From: Sphingobacterium kitahiroshimense
Lineage (GTDB): Bacteria; Bacteroidota; Bacteroidia; Sphingobacteriales; Sphingobacteriaceae
DNA: 64,000 nucleotides
Assembly (NCBI RefSeq): GCF_025961315.1
Contig: NZ_JAOQNK010000001.1
Span: forward strand, 3,100,001-3,164,000
Reading direction: 5' to 3'
The notes under the pieces are model-generated. The model saw only the letters and a program-made list of their open reading frames with translations. It was not told the origin of the DNA and searched no databases. Position 1 is the first letter of the stretch; each line of letters starts with the position of its first letter. Below, piece by piece: positions 30,476 to 40,247 of this stretch. The translations under genes and the position numbers were made by a program.

Positions 30476-31882
30476 TTATTTCACTAATGATTGATAAAGA
30501 CTTCCTTGTGATTTTAATAATTCTAAAACAGCAGTACGCTGTAATAAAAGTTGATTATAAAAACTAAGTGACTGCTTGTAAAGCTCATTTTCTGCACTTA
30601 ACCTTTCCGTTACATCTATTAATCCAGCTTCAAATTGCTTTGATGCCAATGAAAGATTATTATTTGCAATTTTTATCTGCTGTTCATGCACCGCCATTTT
30701 TTTCATCGACAACTGGTAATCCGAATTTGTCTTACGTTGCAGCAACATTAGTTTATCCCGCGTATCATTCCATTTATTCTGATTCATAACCAGATCCAGA
30801 TTTGCTTTTTTGATATTATTTCGATGTTGATTTCCATCAAATACATCCCACTTAACACCAACCCCTACAGCAAAACCCGGTGCCATCTGAAAATGATTAG
30901 CACTTAAATTAAGATCACCGGCAAGCGGTACATCTTTGAATTTGAACTTTGTGTCAAAGGCGTTGAAATAAAAAGCACTACCAAAAGCAAAAATCTGTGG
31001 TAATTTTGCACCCTTTTCTTTTTTCAGTACATACTCGTACGCACGTTGAGAACTCGCCAAAGCTTGCATTTCCTTCCTGTTCTCTACAGCAGGTTGTACC
31101 GGATCTACAATCGCTAGTTCCAATGGATAGCTCACTGTCTTAAGACTATCTAGAGGCATTTTAGTCAATTCCTCCAATTTAAAATATAAGAGTTCACGAC
31201 TATTGGTCGATTCGGCTTTCTTGCTTTCTAACTCCAGCATAGCCAATTTAATTTTATCACGATCGTAAGGTATAGCCAAACCATTCTCGATCGCTTTTAC
31301 TACTTTAAGATGCTCCTTATTCAATCTTTTCTCCGAATCAGCAATCAAGGCATCAACTTCTTTCAATAACATGATCTGGTCGAAAGTCTGCACCACTTCC
31401 TGAGCAAGGCCCTCATAACCGGCCTCGGTCATCAGCTGCTGTGCTTTATACTTTTCATCCAAAGCTTTTTTCCCATTCGTAATCTGTAGACCACTAAAGA
31501 TAACCTGTGTCGCATTTACACCTGCAAAGCCAACCTGAGAAGAGGTATTAAATTTTTGTGCACCTTCAAAAAGATTCAGTCCCAAGATCGGAAGAGTTTT
31601 TGTTGGAAGATCCAATTCACCACTAGCATTGAGATATCCATACATACCCATAGCAGATATGTGGGGTAATAACTTTCCGCTCACAGAATTCTTATCTAAA
31701 AGGGTTTTCTGATTTTCTAAATAACTATTCTTAATATCGCTATTATTCTGAATTGCCTTTTGAATAAATTCTTTTAGCTGGGGACTAATACCTTGCTGTC
31801 CAAACGTTGTATTTTGAAACAGAAAAGGCATTAAAAATATAAAGCATGAAATCTTTTTAACTAACATATTCATAACTCGCAT
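30476..31882 (-). CDS. TolC-family outer membrane efflux protein
   Basis: 468-residue outer-membrane channel protein with a signal peptide near the N-terminus (CFIFLMPFLFQNTTFGQ). The two-fold repeated helical pattern of TolC is visible, for example ENGLAIPYDRDKIKLAMLEL in the first half and FEAGLIDVTERLSAENEL in the second. The start may be any of three nearby ATG codons (31882, 31873, 31867). First gene of the export operon. A near-consensus -7 element (minus strand CATCTTTG, 31920-31913) lies just upstream. Confidence 0.9.
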   Translation of the reverse strand: MRVMNMLVKKISCFIFLMPFLFQNTTFGQQGISPQLKEFIQKAIQNNSDIKNSYLENQKTLLDKNSVSGKLLPHISAMGMYGYLNASGELDLPTKTLPILGLNLFEGAQKFNTSSQVGFAGVNATQVIFSGLQITNGKKALDEKYKAQQLMTEAGYEGLAQEVVQTFDQIMLLKEVDALIADSEKRLNKEHLKVVKAIENGLAIPYDRDKIKLAMLELESKKAESTNSRELLYFKLEELTKMPLDSLKTVSYPLELAIVDPVQPAVENRKEMQALASSQRAYEYVLKKEKGAKLPQIFAFGSAFYFNAFDTKFKFKDVPLAGDLNLSANHFQMAPGFAVGVGVKWDVFDGNQHRNNIKKANLDLVMNQNKWNDTRDKLMLLQRKTNSDYQLSMKKMAVHEQQIKIANNNLSLASKQFEAGLIDVTERLSAENELYKQSLSFYNQLLLQRTAVLELLKSQGSLYQSLVK

Positions 31883-31967
31883 AAGGGTCGATTAGTATAT
31901 TAAGTAACAATACAAAGATGCGTATGTTTTACGATTTAATTTTTAAGATATCTTAAAAAGGAAAAAA

Positions 31968-32531
31968 TTAATCAAGTTGTCCTCTTATTACCGATAAAGT
32001 CTGTTGCGACATCCCTAAATATGAGGCAATATGTCCTAGAGAAGCATTTTTAAGAAGTTCCGAATTTTCTGTTAATAATAATTGGTATCGTTCCATAGCC
32101 GTTTGAAACTGCATATTATAAAACCGATTGGAGAAACTGATCACCGAATCGAGTAAAACTTTTTGAATGATCTGATTCACGACAATGTGAGTCTTTGCTA
32201 ATTCCAAAATATGTTGAAAAGGTATGAATGAAATTTTACATGTGGTCAAGGCTTGAAAACCAAATAAAGAGGGTTTTTGATAGAAAACACTCTCTATACC
32301 TGTACTAAATGTATTGGGTCCAAAGAAATAATGTGTAATATCCTTACCATTCTTATAGTAGAAGATCCGTGTTAAGCCAGATTCTACAAAATAAATATAT
32401 TTTAAGTAGCTATCAGGTTCAAAAATTATATCTCCTTTATAAAATTCCTTTGTTTCAATAATCTGAGAAAACAACAACATTAAGTCGTCATCAATAAGAT
32501 ATAAGGTTTTGAAATGTTCCAATGCAGTCAT
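31968..32531 (-). CDS. Crp/Fnr family transcriptional regulator
   Basis: 187 residues: a cyclic-nucleotide-binding-like barrel (FYKGDIIFEPDSYLKYIYFV, then ESGLTRIFYYKNGKDIT) and a C-terminal helix-turn-helix (LGHIASYLGMSQQTLSVIRG). No Fe-S cysteines. It lies 85 bp upstream of the TolC/HlyD/permease operon on the same strand and is the likely local regulator. It is related in type to the regulator at 5060, but clearly a different protein. Confidence 0.88.
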   Translation of the reverse strand: MTALEHFKTLYLIDDDLMLLFSQIIETKEFYKGDIIFEPDSYLKYIYFVESGLTRIFYYKNGKDITHYFFGPNTFSTGIESVFYQKPSLFGFQALTTCKISFIPFQHILELAKTHIVVNQIIQKVLLDSVISFSNRFYNMQFQTAMERYQLLLTENSELLKNASLGHIASYLGMSQQTLSVIRGQLD

Positions 32532-32564
32532 AAATTAAATATGCCAATTTTAAATCAAAAAACC

Positions 32565-32602
32565 ACAAAAAAAAGCCCTTACTATTTATAGTAAGGGCTT
32601 TT
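32565..32602 (-). terminator. Terminator of lipA
   Basis: Stem AAAAGCCCTTACTA/TAGTAAGGGCTTTT with an extended A tract on the plus strand at the left (U tract on the transcript). Confidence 0.88.
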
Positions 32603-32621
32603 CTAACATATATTTTTTCTT

Positions 32622-33503
32622 CTATTGCATATCAAACAAATGTTTTTCTGCATGATAAGAAGATCTCACTAATGGACCAGATTCAACATATTTGAATCCC
32701 ATTTTTAAACCTATTTCTTTATATTTATCAAACTGCGCAGGTGTAACCCACTCCACTACAGGGTGATGAGCCTTAGTCGGCTGTAAGTATTGACCTATTG
32801 TTAAAATATCAACCCCTACATTAAATAAATCTTGCATTGTCTCAATAACATCTTCCTCAGTCTCTCCAAAACCAAGCATAATACCCGATTTGGTACGCAG
32901 ACCGGCTTCAGAAATACGACGAAGACATTCTAATGAACGATCATATTTTGCTTGAATACGCACTTCACGAGTCAAACGTCTTACGGTTTCAATATTGTGA
33001 GATACAACCTCTGGACGAACAGCAAGCACGCGATCAAGATTTTCCCATTGTCCTTTAAAATCAGGAATCAAAGTCTCTAAAGTGGTAGTAGGACTTTCTT
33101 GACGAATAGCATTGATTGTTTCTGCCCAAATGATAGACCCCCCATCTTTCAAGTCATCACGATCGACAGAAGTAATGACACAATGTTTCACCTGCATCAG
33201 TTTAACCGAATTAGCAACTCGCGCTGGTTCATCCAGTTCAACAGCTTTGGGACGCCCCGTTGATACAGCGCAAAACGAACACGAACGTGTACAAATATTG
33301 CCTAAAATCATGAATGTAGCAGTTCCTGCACCCCAACACTCACCCATATTAGGACAGTTTCCACTCTCACAGATCGTATGTAGCTTATGCTCGTCTACTA
33401 GTCCTCTTACATGTCTATATTCTTTACCAACTGGCAATTTTACACGCAACCAATCTGGCTTACGCTGTGTTTGTGTTGCAGGGATAACTGGAAGTTCAAT
33501 CAT
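32622..33503 (-). CDS. lipA: Lipoyl synthase
   Basis: Radical SAM enzyme that inserts two sulfurs into octanoyl groups on lipoyl-dependent proteins. Both Fe-S clusters are present: the auxiliary cluster [12 protein letters not shown] and the radical SAM motif [10 protein letters not shown]. The RSSYHAE segment near the C-terminus provides the conserved serine ligand of the auxiliary cluster. 293 residues, typical. Monocistronic with its own terminator. Its -7 element lies almost on the start codon, suggesting a leaderless message. Confidence 0.97.
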   Translation of the reverse strand: MIELPVIPATQTQRKPDWLRVKLPVGKEYRHVRGLVDEHKLHTICESGNCPNMGECWGAGTATFMILGNICTRSCSFCAVSTGRPKAVELDEPARVANSVKLMQVKHCVITSVDRDDLKDGGSIIWAETINAIRQESPTTTLETLIPDFKGQWENLDRVLAVRPEVVSHNIETVRRLTREVRIQAKYDRSLECLRRISEAGLRTKSGIMLGFGETEEDVIETMQDLFNVGVDILTIGQYLQPTKAHHPVVEWVTPAQFDKYKEIGLKMGFKYVESGPLVRSSYHAEKHLFDMQ

Positions 33504-33507
33504 GATG

Positions 33508-33515
33508 CAAAGTTA
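33508..33515 (-). promoter_or_regulatory. -7 element at the lipA start
   Basis: Minus strand TAACTTTG (33515-33508) ends 5 bases before the ATG at 33503. With the usual spacing, transcription would begin at or within a few bases of the start codon. No -33 TTG is seen. Confidence 0.5.
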
Positions 33516-33593
33516 ATGATTATAAATGTAATTTTTTATCGACATTTTGTTTGAATACTATCATAATAACCATTGTCACCACATATCATACAG

Positions 33594-33623
33594 TTGAACG
33601 TATTGTTTTTTTTATGATATTTG
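33594..33623 (+). promoter_or_regulatory. Promoter of the GH20 gene
   Basis: TTG at 33594-33596, 19 bases, then GATATTTG (33616-33623), seven of eight -7 positions matching, 28 bp before the ATG. Confidence 0.6.
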
Positions 33624-33651
33624 TAAAACATCATATTAAATACCAATTCAC

Positions 33652-35913
33652 ATGCGATTTAGCCATTCAGTAACTTTGGTACTTTTAGCGGGACTTTTAC
33701 CCCTAAAAATATTTGCTCAGCAAAATTTTGACTTAATACCGAAACCCAGCAGTCTTACACTAGCAGTTGGTTCTTATCAAATTCCAGCTTTTCCAAAAGT
33801 TTATGTTTCAGAAGAATTCATAAATGCCAGTCAGTTACTAACGGAACATCCGGCTATAACATCTATTACGACCGAAATTGTAAAAAAGATAAAGAAAGCC
33901 CCCAAAGAAGGAATTCGCATCTTAAAAGCTGAGGAAACAGATAAACTAGATAAAGCAGCCTATCGCATCGGTATTACTGATAAAGGAATTGTTATCTTAG
34001 CTCATGAAGTTGCCCCTGTCATCAATGCCATTTACACACTTGTTCAACTCGGCTACTTACAGGACGATCCTGCTCAGATAAATGCTGTGGATATCGAAGA
34101 TCAACCAAGTTTTTCATATCGCGGATTACATTTAGATCCTTCACGTCATTTTATTCCTTTCCCTATTATGAAGAAATTTGTAGATGTTATGGCTCTCTAC
34201 AAATTGAATAATCTGCACTGGCATTTGACTGATGGAGCGGGATGGAGATTAGAGATTAAGAAATACCCAGAATTAACCAATAAAGCGGCGTGGCGCACGC
34301 ATGTAAAATGGAAAGACTGGTGGAACAATGGCCGTCAATATGTGGATGCAGGAACTCCAAATGCAAGTGGTGGATTCTATACACAGGATCAAGCCCGAGA
34401 ACTCGTAGCCTATGCCGCGCAACGGGGGATTAATGTCATTCCTGAAGTTGAAATGCCTGGACACTCTGAAGAAGTTTTAGCCATTTACCCCGAATTATCC
34501 TGCTCCGGTAAACCGTATACACAATCTGAATTCTGTGTCGGTAATGAGAAAACTTATGAGTTTTTAAAAAATGTACTGGATGAAGTTATTGCCATATTTC
34601 CTTCACCTTACATTCATATTGGAGGAGATGAGGCCGATAAGAAACATTGGAAAACCTGTCCTAAATGTCAAGCTTTAAAAGCAAAAGAAGGTTTAAAATC
34701 TGAAGAAGAACTTCAAAGTTACTTGATTAAACAGATGGATGAATATGTCCAATCTAAAGGTCGTAAAATTATCGGCTGGGACGAAATCTTAGAAGGAGGA
34801 TTGACAAAAGGTGCTACTGTGATGAGCTGGAGAGGCGAATCAGGAGGTATCAATTCGGCTAATGCAGGACACGATGTCATCATGACCCCAGGATCCCACC
34901 TTTATTTTGATTCATACCAAACGGACCCTAGAACGCAACCTGAAACAATTGGCGGATACCTTCCTATCAATAAAGTCTATGAATACAACCCTATTCCAGC
35001 TGCTATTCAGCAAGATAAAATTAAGCATGTTTTAGGTGCTCAGGCAAATTTATGGGCAGAATACATGCCTAATTATCAACAATTAGAATACATGGCTTTT
35101 CCAAGAACATTAGCTTTAGCTGAAGTTGTCTGGACAAAAGCTGATCTAAAAAATTGGCCGAACTTCCATAAAAGACTGCAATCACACTATAAAATTTTAC
35201 AGCACTTCGATATCAATTATTATCGACCATCGTACAATGTAAAAGCTTCCGTAGATTTTGATGCAAAGAAGGCCTCAAATACGGTAACATTAACGACCGA
35301 ACAATTACATGCAGATAATATCCGATTTACGATAGATGGATCAAAACCCACTTATCAAGCAACCCCTTATAACAATTCATTTGATCTCTCTGTTCCTACG
35401 ATTGTTAAAGCAGCTTACTTTTTAGATTCAACTCAGGTCGGACCCATCGAAACGATCCAACTGGATGTTCATAAAGCAATAGGAAAAGCTGTTTCTTATA
35501 CAAATAAATGGGACGATGGATATCCTGCACAGAAAGAACTGACATTAACAAACGGTGTTAAAGGCGGGTTAACATACCAAGATGGGCAATGGCAAGGATT
35601 TTTAAAAGATCTTGATGTTGTTGTTGATTTCGAGCGACGTGAAGAGATCAATAGTGTTGCCATGAATTTCATGCAGATTACAGGTCCTGGCGTATATATG
35701 CCTGGAGAATTTAAAGTTTTATTATCCGAAAATGGTCGAACTTTCAGAGAGGTCGGTATCGTACAGAACGACGTTTCTGATCAAGACCCAACCTTAACTT
35801 TCAAACGGTTTGAATTGAAATTAGCGAAGCCTCAACAAGCACGTTTTGTACGTGTCGTAGCAACAAATCCGAAAAAAGGATTTCTATTTGCGGATGAGCT
35901 GATTGTCTATTAA
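33652..35913 (+). CDS. Exported beta-N-acetylhexosaminidase, GH20, with C-terminal F5/8C domain
   Basis: Removes terminal beta-linked GlcNAc or GalNAc from glycans or chitin fragments. Signal peptide ~1-22 (LLPLKIFAQ). A GH20 N-terminal domain (~25-150) precedes the TIM barrel, which has YRGLHLDPSRHFIP, LHWHLTDGAGWRLEI and the catalytic Asp326-Glu327 pair in IHIGGDEADKKHW. After the barrel come a chitobiase-type domain (~555-610, IRFTIDGSKPTYQATPYN) and an F5/8C/CBM32-like domain (~640-753, ending FLFADELIVY). 753 residues is normal for this layout. Confidence 0.95.
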   Translation: MRFSHSVTLVLLAGLLPLKIFAQQNFDLIPKPSSLTLAVGSYQIPAFPKVYVSEEFINASQLLTEHPAITSITTEIVKKIKKAPKEGIRILKAEETDKLDKAAYRIGITDKGIVILAHEVAPVINAIYTLVQLGYLQDDPAQINAVDIEDQPSFSYRGLHLDPSRHFIPFPIMKKFVDVMALYKLNNLHWHLTDGAGWRLEIKKYPELTNKAAWRTHVKWKDWWNNGRQYVDAGTPNASGGFYTQDQARELVAYAAQRGINVIPEVEMPGHSEEVLAIYPELSCSGKPYTQSEFCVGNEKTYEFLKNVLDEVIAIFPSPYIHIGGDEADKKHWKTCPKCQALKAKEGLKSEEELQSYLIKQMDEYVQSKGRKIIGWDEILEGGLTKGATVMSWRGESGGINSANAGHDVIMTPGSHLYFDSYQTDPRTQPETIGGYLPINKVYEYNPIPAAIQQDKIKHVLGAQANLWAEYMPNYQQLEYMAFPRTLALAEVVWTKADLKNWPNFHKRLQSHYKILQHFDINYYRPSYNVKASVDFDAKKASNTVTLTTEQLHADNIRFTIDGSKPTYQATPYNNSFDLSVPTIVKAAYFLDSTQVGPIETIQLDVHKAIGKAVSYTNKWDDGYPAQKELTLTNGVKGGLTYQDGQWQGFLKDLDVVVDFERREEINSVAMNFMQITGPGVYMPGEFKVLLSENGRTFREVGIVQNDVSDQDPTLTFKRFELKLAKPQQARFVRVVATNPKKGFLFADELIVY

Positions 35914-35930
35914 ATAATGCATTCTTTACA

Positions 35931-35975
35931 GAGAGCAGCGGTATTACAAAAATGTGCTGTTGCTCTCTTTTTGAC
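35931..35975 (+). terminator. Probable terminator of the GH20 gene
   Basis: Imperfect stem with arms AGAGAGCA and TGCTCTCT, followed by five T, about 20 bp after the stop. Confidence 0.7.
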
Positions 35976-36037
35976 TATCTTCCCGTACATAAATGATTTA
36001 TCTGAAAATAAATATCGGAAAATCAAATAAAATAATG

Positions 36038-36064
36038 TAATTTTGCACTCCGACAAAGCGGTCG
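36038..36064 (+). promoter_or_regulatory. -7 element and leader hairpin before carB
   Basis: TAATTTTG (36038-36045) matches TAnnTTTG. Directly downstream is a short stem TCCGAC/GTCGGA with a 6-nt loop, near the 5' end of the ~90-nt leader. Confidence 0.5.
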
Positions 36065-36140
36065 GAATATACCCTTCTCGAAGCGCATTTTTGATTGTCT
36101 TTGTTCATACTTTGAAATTTTATTTTTTGAACTAGATATA

Positions 36141-38957
36141 ATGCCAAGAAACACCTCCATTAAATCGGTTTTAATCATTGGATCAGGTCCAATTGTAATT
36201 GGTCAAGCCTGTGAATTTGATTATTCGGGATCTCAAGCAGCCCTTTCTCTAAAAGAAGAAGGCATTGAAGTTTCCATCATCAACTCGAACCCTGCAACGA
36301 TTATGACTGATAAAGTCATTGCAGACCACGTTTATTTACTTCCTTTAACTGTAGAAAGTATTGAAGAAATTCTTAAAGAACAAAAGATTGACGCCGTTCT
36401 ACCTACTATGGGTGGCCAAACAGCGTTAAACTTATGTATCGAAGCTTCAAACATCGGACTATGGGAAAAATACGACGTTAAAGTTATCGGTGTTGATGTT
36501 GCTGCAATTGAAAAAACAGAAAACCGTGAAGAGTTCCGTCAATTAATGATTGATATCGGTGTAGGTGTAGCACCTTCGAAAATCGCTAACTCTTTCTTAG
36601 AAGGTAAAGAAGCAGCGCAAGAAATTGGTTATCCATTAGTGATTCGTCCTTCTTATACCTTAGCTGGTACTGGTGGCGGATTTGTACACTCGAAAGATGA
36701 ATTCGACGCAGCTCTTAGTAGAGGTTTAAGTGCTTCTCCTACTCACGAAGTATTAGTTGAAAAAGCAGTATTAGGCTGGAAAGAATTCGAATTAGAGTTA
36801 TTACGTGATACCAATGATAACGTAATTATCATCTGTACTATTGAGAACTTTGATCCGATGGGAATCCATACAGGTGACTCAATCACGGTTGCTCCAGGGA
36901 TGACTTTATCCGACAAATGCTACCAAGACATGCGTAATCAAGCAATCCTGATGATGCGTTCTATTGGTAACTTTGCAGGAGGTTGTAACGTACAGTTCTC
37001 TGTTAATCCGGAGGATGAAGACATCATCGCAATCGAAATCAACCCTCGTGTATCTCGCTCTTCAGCATTAGCATCTAAAGCAACGGGTTACCCCATTGCA
37101 AAAATTGCTGCTAAATTAGCGATTGGTTACAATTTGGATGAATTACAAAACCAAATCACAAAAACAACGTCAGCTTACTTCGAGCCAACTTTAGATTATG
37201 TAATCGTAAAAGTACCTCGTTTCAACTTTGATAAATTCAAAGGAGCAAATACGGAATTAGGTTTGCAGATGAAAGCGGTAGGTGAAGTAATGGCAATCGG
37301 CCGTACTTTTATCGAAGCACTTCAAAAAGCATGTCAATCATTAGAAACAAACCGCGCAGGTTTAGGAGCTGATGGTCGTCAATTACGCAATTTAGAAGAG
37401 ATCATGCATAGCCTTGAGCATCCAAGTGGTGATCGTCTGTTTCATATCAAAGATGCGTTTGAATTGGGTGTTCCATTGGAATCTATCCGCAAAGCAACCC
37501 GTATCGATAAATGGTACTTAGTACAAATTCAAGAATTAGTAGCCTTAGAAACAGAACTTCGCCGCTACCAATTGAACAATATTCCAAAAGACTTCTTCAT
37601 GACCTTGAAACAAAAAGGTTATTCAGATATCCAAATCTCTTGGTTATTAGGAAATGTAACGGAAGATGAAGTATATGACCGTCGTAAGGCATTAGGCATT
37701 AGCCGTGTTTATAAAATGGTTGATACTTGTGCTGCGGAATTCCCTGCGCAAACACCATACTACTACTCTACTTTTGAAGAAGAAAACGAATCAGTAGCTT
37801 CTGATAAGAAAAAAATTGTTGTATTAGGTTCAGGTCCTAACCGTATCGGTCAAGGTATCGAATTTGATTACTCTTGTGTACACGGTTTATTAGCTGCTAA
37901 AGAAGCAGGATTCGAAGCAATCATGGTTAACTGTAACCCAGAGACGGTTTCAACGGACTTCAACATGGCTGATAAATTATACTTTGAGCCAGTATTCTGG
38001 GAACATGTTCGCGAAATTATTGAATTAGAGAAACCAGTAGGTGTTATCGTTCAATTAGGTGGTCAGACAGCTCTTAAAATGGCTGATCAATTAGAAGCAC
38101 TTGGTGTTAAGATCATCGGAACAGATTTCCAAAATATGGATTTAGCTGAAGATCGCGGTCGTTTCTCAGATCTATTGAAATCTTTGGATATTCCTTATCC
38201 TAAGTATGGTGTAGCTGAGTCGGCAGAAGAAGCAATCAAAGTTGCGAACGAAGTTGGATATCCAGTTCTTGTTCGTCCATCATATGTACTAGGTGGTCAA
38301 GGAATGAGCATCGTGATCAACGATGATGACTTAGAGAAAGCAGTTGTTAACTTATTGAAAAACCTTCCTGGAAACCGTGTCCTAATTGACCACTTCTTGG
38401 ATCGTGCTGAAGAAGCAGAATCTGATTCCATCTGTGATGGTGAAGATGTACACATCATTGGTATGATGGAACACATCGAACCTGCAGGTATCCACTCTGG
38501 TGACTCTTACGCAGTACTACCTCCATTTAGCTTATCACAAGCTGTACAAGATAAAATGGCAGAGTATTCGATCAAATTAGCGAAAGCATTAGATGTAAGA
38601 GGGCTATTAAATATTCAATTCGCCGTGAAAGGTGAAAATGTATATGTAATCGAAGCAAACCCACGTGCATCTCGTACAGTTCCTTTTATCGCTAAAGCAT
38701 ACGATGTACCTTACATCAACATCGCAACAAAAATCATGTTAGGCGTAAACAAATTGAAAGATTTCAAAATCGAGCGCAAATTACAAGGTTGGGCAATCAA
38801 AGAACCTGTATTCTCGTTCTCTAAATTCCCTGAAGTTGATAAACAGTTAGGTCCAGAAATGAAGTCTACAGGTGAAGCTATCCGTTTCATCAAAGATTTA
38901 AATGACCCTTACTTTAGAGATTTAGTTGCTAAAAAATCGATGTTCTTATCGAAATAA
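36141..38957 (+). CDS. carB: Carbamoyl-phosphate synthase large subunit, short form
   Basis: Makes carbamoyl phosphate for arginine and pyrimidine synthesis from bicarbonate, glutamine-derived ammonia and two ATP. The two homologous halves are clear: the first begins [20 protein letters not shown] and the second [20 protein letters not shown]. Both ATP-grasp domains are present ([13 protein letters not shown] and [13 protein letters not shown]). The protein ends at residue 938 ([14 protein letters not shown]), where E. coli CarB (1073) goes on into the MGS-like allosteric domain, so that domain is absent. The terminator follows at once and there is no frameshift, so this is the real end. carA is not in the window. 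Confidence 0.96.
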   Translation: MPRNTSIKSVLIIGSGPIVIGQACEFDYSGSQAALSLKEEGIEVSIINSNPATIMTDKVIADHVYLLPLTVESIEEILKEQKIDAVLPTMGGQTALNLCIEASNIGLWEKYDVKVIGVDVAAIEKTENREEFRQLMIDIGVGVAPSKIANSFLEGKEAAQEIGYPLVIRPSYTLAGTGGGFVHSKDEFDAALSRGLSASPTHEVLVEKAVLGWKEFELELLRDTNDNVIIICTIENFDPMGIHTGDSITVAPGMTLSDKCYQDMRNQAILMMRSIGNFAGGCNVQFSVNPEDEDIIAIEINPRVSRSSALASKATGYPIAKIAAKLAIGYNLDELQNQITKTTSAYFEPTLDYVIVKVPRFNFDKFKGANTELGLQMKAVGEVMAIGRTFIEALQKACQSLETNRAGLGADGRQLRNLEEIMHSLEHPSGDRLFHIKDAFELGVPLESIRKATRIDKWYLVQIQELVALETELRRYQLNNIPKDFFMTLKQKGYSDIQISWLLGNVTEDEVYDRRKALGISRVYKMVDTCAAEFPAQTPYYYSTFEEENESVASDKKKIVVLGSGPNRIGQGIEFDYSCVHGLLAAKEAGFEAIMVNCNPETVSTDFNMADKLYFEPVFWEHVREIIELEKPVGVIVQLGGQTALKMADQLEALGVKIIGTDFQNMDLAEDRGRFSDLLKSLDIPYPKYGVAESAEEAIKVANEVGYPVLVRPSYVLGGQGMSIVINDDDLEKAVVNLLKNLPGNRVLIDHFLDRAEEAESDSICDGEDVHIIGMMEHIEPAGIHSGDSYAVLPPFSLSQAVQDKMAEYSIKLAKALDVRGLLNIQFAVKGENVYVIEANPRASRTVPFIAKAYDVPYINIATKIMLGVNKLKDFKIERKLQGWAIKEPVFSFSKFPEVDKQLGPEMKSTGEAIRFIKDLNDPYFRDLVAKKSMFLSK

Positions 38958-38976
38958 GCTTAAACTCTTATTGCAT

Positions 38977-39014
38977 AAAAAAGCCTTCTTATTTATTTAA
39001 GAAGGCTTTTTTTA
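38977..39014. terminator. Bidirectional terminator between carB and the FGE-like gene
   Basis: Stem AAAAAGCCTTCTTA/TAAGAAGGCTTTTT with flanking A and T tracts. Confidence 0.92.
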
Positions 39015-39036
39015 TAGGATCATATTTGTTCACGAG

Positions 39037-40128
39037 TTAAATGTCTTTAACGCATCTAAATCCTACATTGTTTGTCGGACTATTAATCTCACCCTTTCCC
39101 CGGCTACCTGCTTTATAACGCTCACAATATTGATCATTGCAGAGAAACGATCCACCCCGTTGTACTCGTTTTACAGCCCCCGGTTCATCGGGATCATATG
39201 CATCAGTTGGACCTTTAGGATTATCGGCAGTACTTTTTGCATAATAATCAGGACGATAAAAGTCAGCGCACCATTCCCAAACATTCCCTTCCATATCATA
39301 CAGACCGATTGAATTTGCAGGAAAAGCTTTAACTGGCGACGTACCGATGTAACCATCTAACTTCGTATTGAGAACAGGAAACTGTCCTTGAAAAATATTA
39401 GCCAAATAACGATCATTATCCAACAATTCATTTCCCCAATAATAGGTCATCGGATTTGATGTACGAGCACGTGCTGCGTATTCCCATTCGGCTTCTGTTG
39501 GTAAACGTTTTCCTGCCCACTTTGCATAGGCTTCAGCATCTTGATAAGCAATGTGTACAACAGGAAAGTCCTCTTTACCCTCAATACTGGTATTTGGACC
39601 TTCAGGATGCTTCCAATTAGCCCCTACGACATAAGACCACCACTGCAGATGATTGGTTAAACCTTGAACCTCTTTTGGTGGTGAAAAAATAGCAGAACCT
39701 GGCTTTAACATCGCCGGATCTACACCTGGAAATTCCTTTGGATCTAACGGTCTTTCAGCCACAGTTACATAACCGGTCGCTTTTACAAATGCTTCAAATT
39801 GACCATTTGTTACTTCATGTTCATCAATTAAAAAATCATTGATTTTAACTTCATGAACTGGTTTAGCATCAACAAACTGATCCGAACCCATCATAAAATA
39901 TCCACCTGTAACCTTGACCATTTTAACTTGATCAATACCAGCCCCTTCAACGATATGATGCGCAGTATCTAAATTCGAAAATCGAGAGGGAATATTTGTT
40001 GCCATATAACAGCGGGAAGAATCCTGCGAAACAAAGAGATCGGCAGTATTACCTTTCGGCTTACTGTTACTGAAGCATGAAGTCAATAAGACAAAACATG
40101 GGACACAAAAGAATATATTCCTGTACAT
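39037..40128 (-). CDS. Formylglycine-generating enzyme-like lipoprotein (SUMF1 family)
   Basis: 363 residues with a lipoprotein signal (CFVLLTSC, Cys18), so it is anchored in a membrane outside the cytoplasm. The FGE-sulfatase fold starts at VKVTGGYFMMGSDQF and includes EVTNGQFEAFV, RLPTEAEWEYAARAR and GNVWEWCADFY. The end contains GGSFLCNDQYCERYKAGSRG, with Cys330 and Cys335 spaced exactly like the two copper-binding cysteines of true FGE (human GGSYMCHRSYC), then NNVGFRC. Many bacterial SUMF1 proteins lack these cysteines, so this one may really convert sulfatase Cys to formylglycine. No sulfatase gene is in the window. A GldK-like role is less likely given the two cysteines. Confidence 0.85.
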   Translation of the reverse strand: MYRNIFFCVPCFVLLTSCFSNSKPKGNTADLFVSQDSSRCYMATNIPSRFSNLDTAHHIVEGAGIDQVKMVKVTGGYFMMGSDQFVDAKPVHEVKINDFLIDEHEVTNGQFEAFVKATGYVTVAERPLDPKEFPGVDPAMLKPGSAIFSPPKEVQGLTNHLQWWSYVVGANWKHPEGPNTSIEGKEDFPVVHIAYQDAEAYAKWAGKRLPTEAEWEYAARARTSNPMTYYWGNELLDNDRYLANIFQGQFPVLNTKLDGYIGTSPVKAFPANSIGLYDMEGNVWEWCADFYRPDYYAKSTADNPKGPTDAYDPDEPGAVKRVQRGGSFLCNDQYCERYKAGSRGKGEINSPTNNVGFRCVKDI

Positions 40129-40198
40129 AGGTCGGTCGATAACAAATAAAGTTACAATTTAGATATTTTTAAACAAGAAGTGAAACGATCGTCAATAA

Positions 40199-40228
40199 AA
40201 AAGGGAGAACAATAACCGCTCTCCCTTT
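40199..40228 (-). terminator. Terminator of the GH109-type gene
   Basis: Stem AAAGGGAGA.../...TCTCCCTTT with the A tract on the plus strand to its left. It separates the GH109-type gene from the FGE-like gene. Confidence 0.8.
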
Positions 40229-40247
40229 CTAATAGTTAACAAAAAGA

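Noticed and set aside
33112..33516. 134-codon plus-strand frame opposite lipA
   Set aside because: Shadow of lipA, which has both Fe-S cluster motifs.
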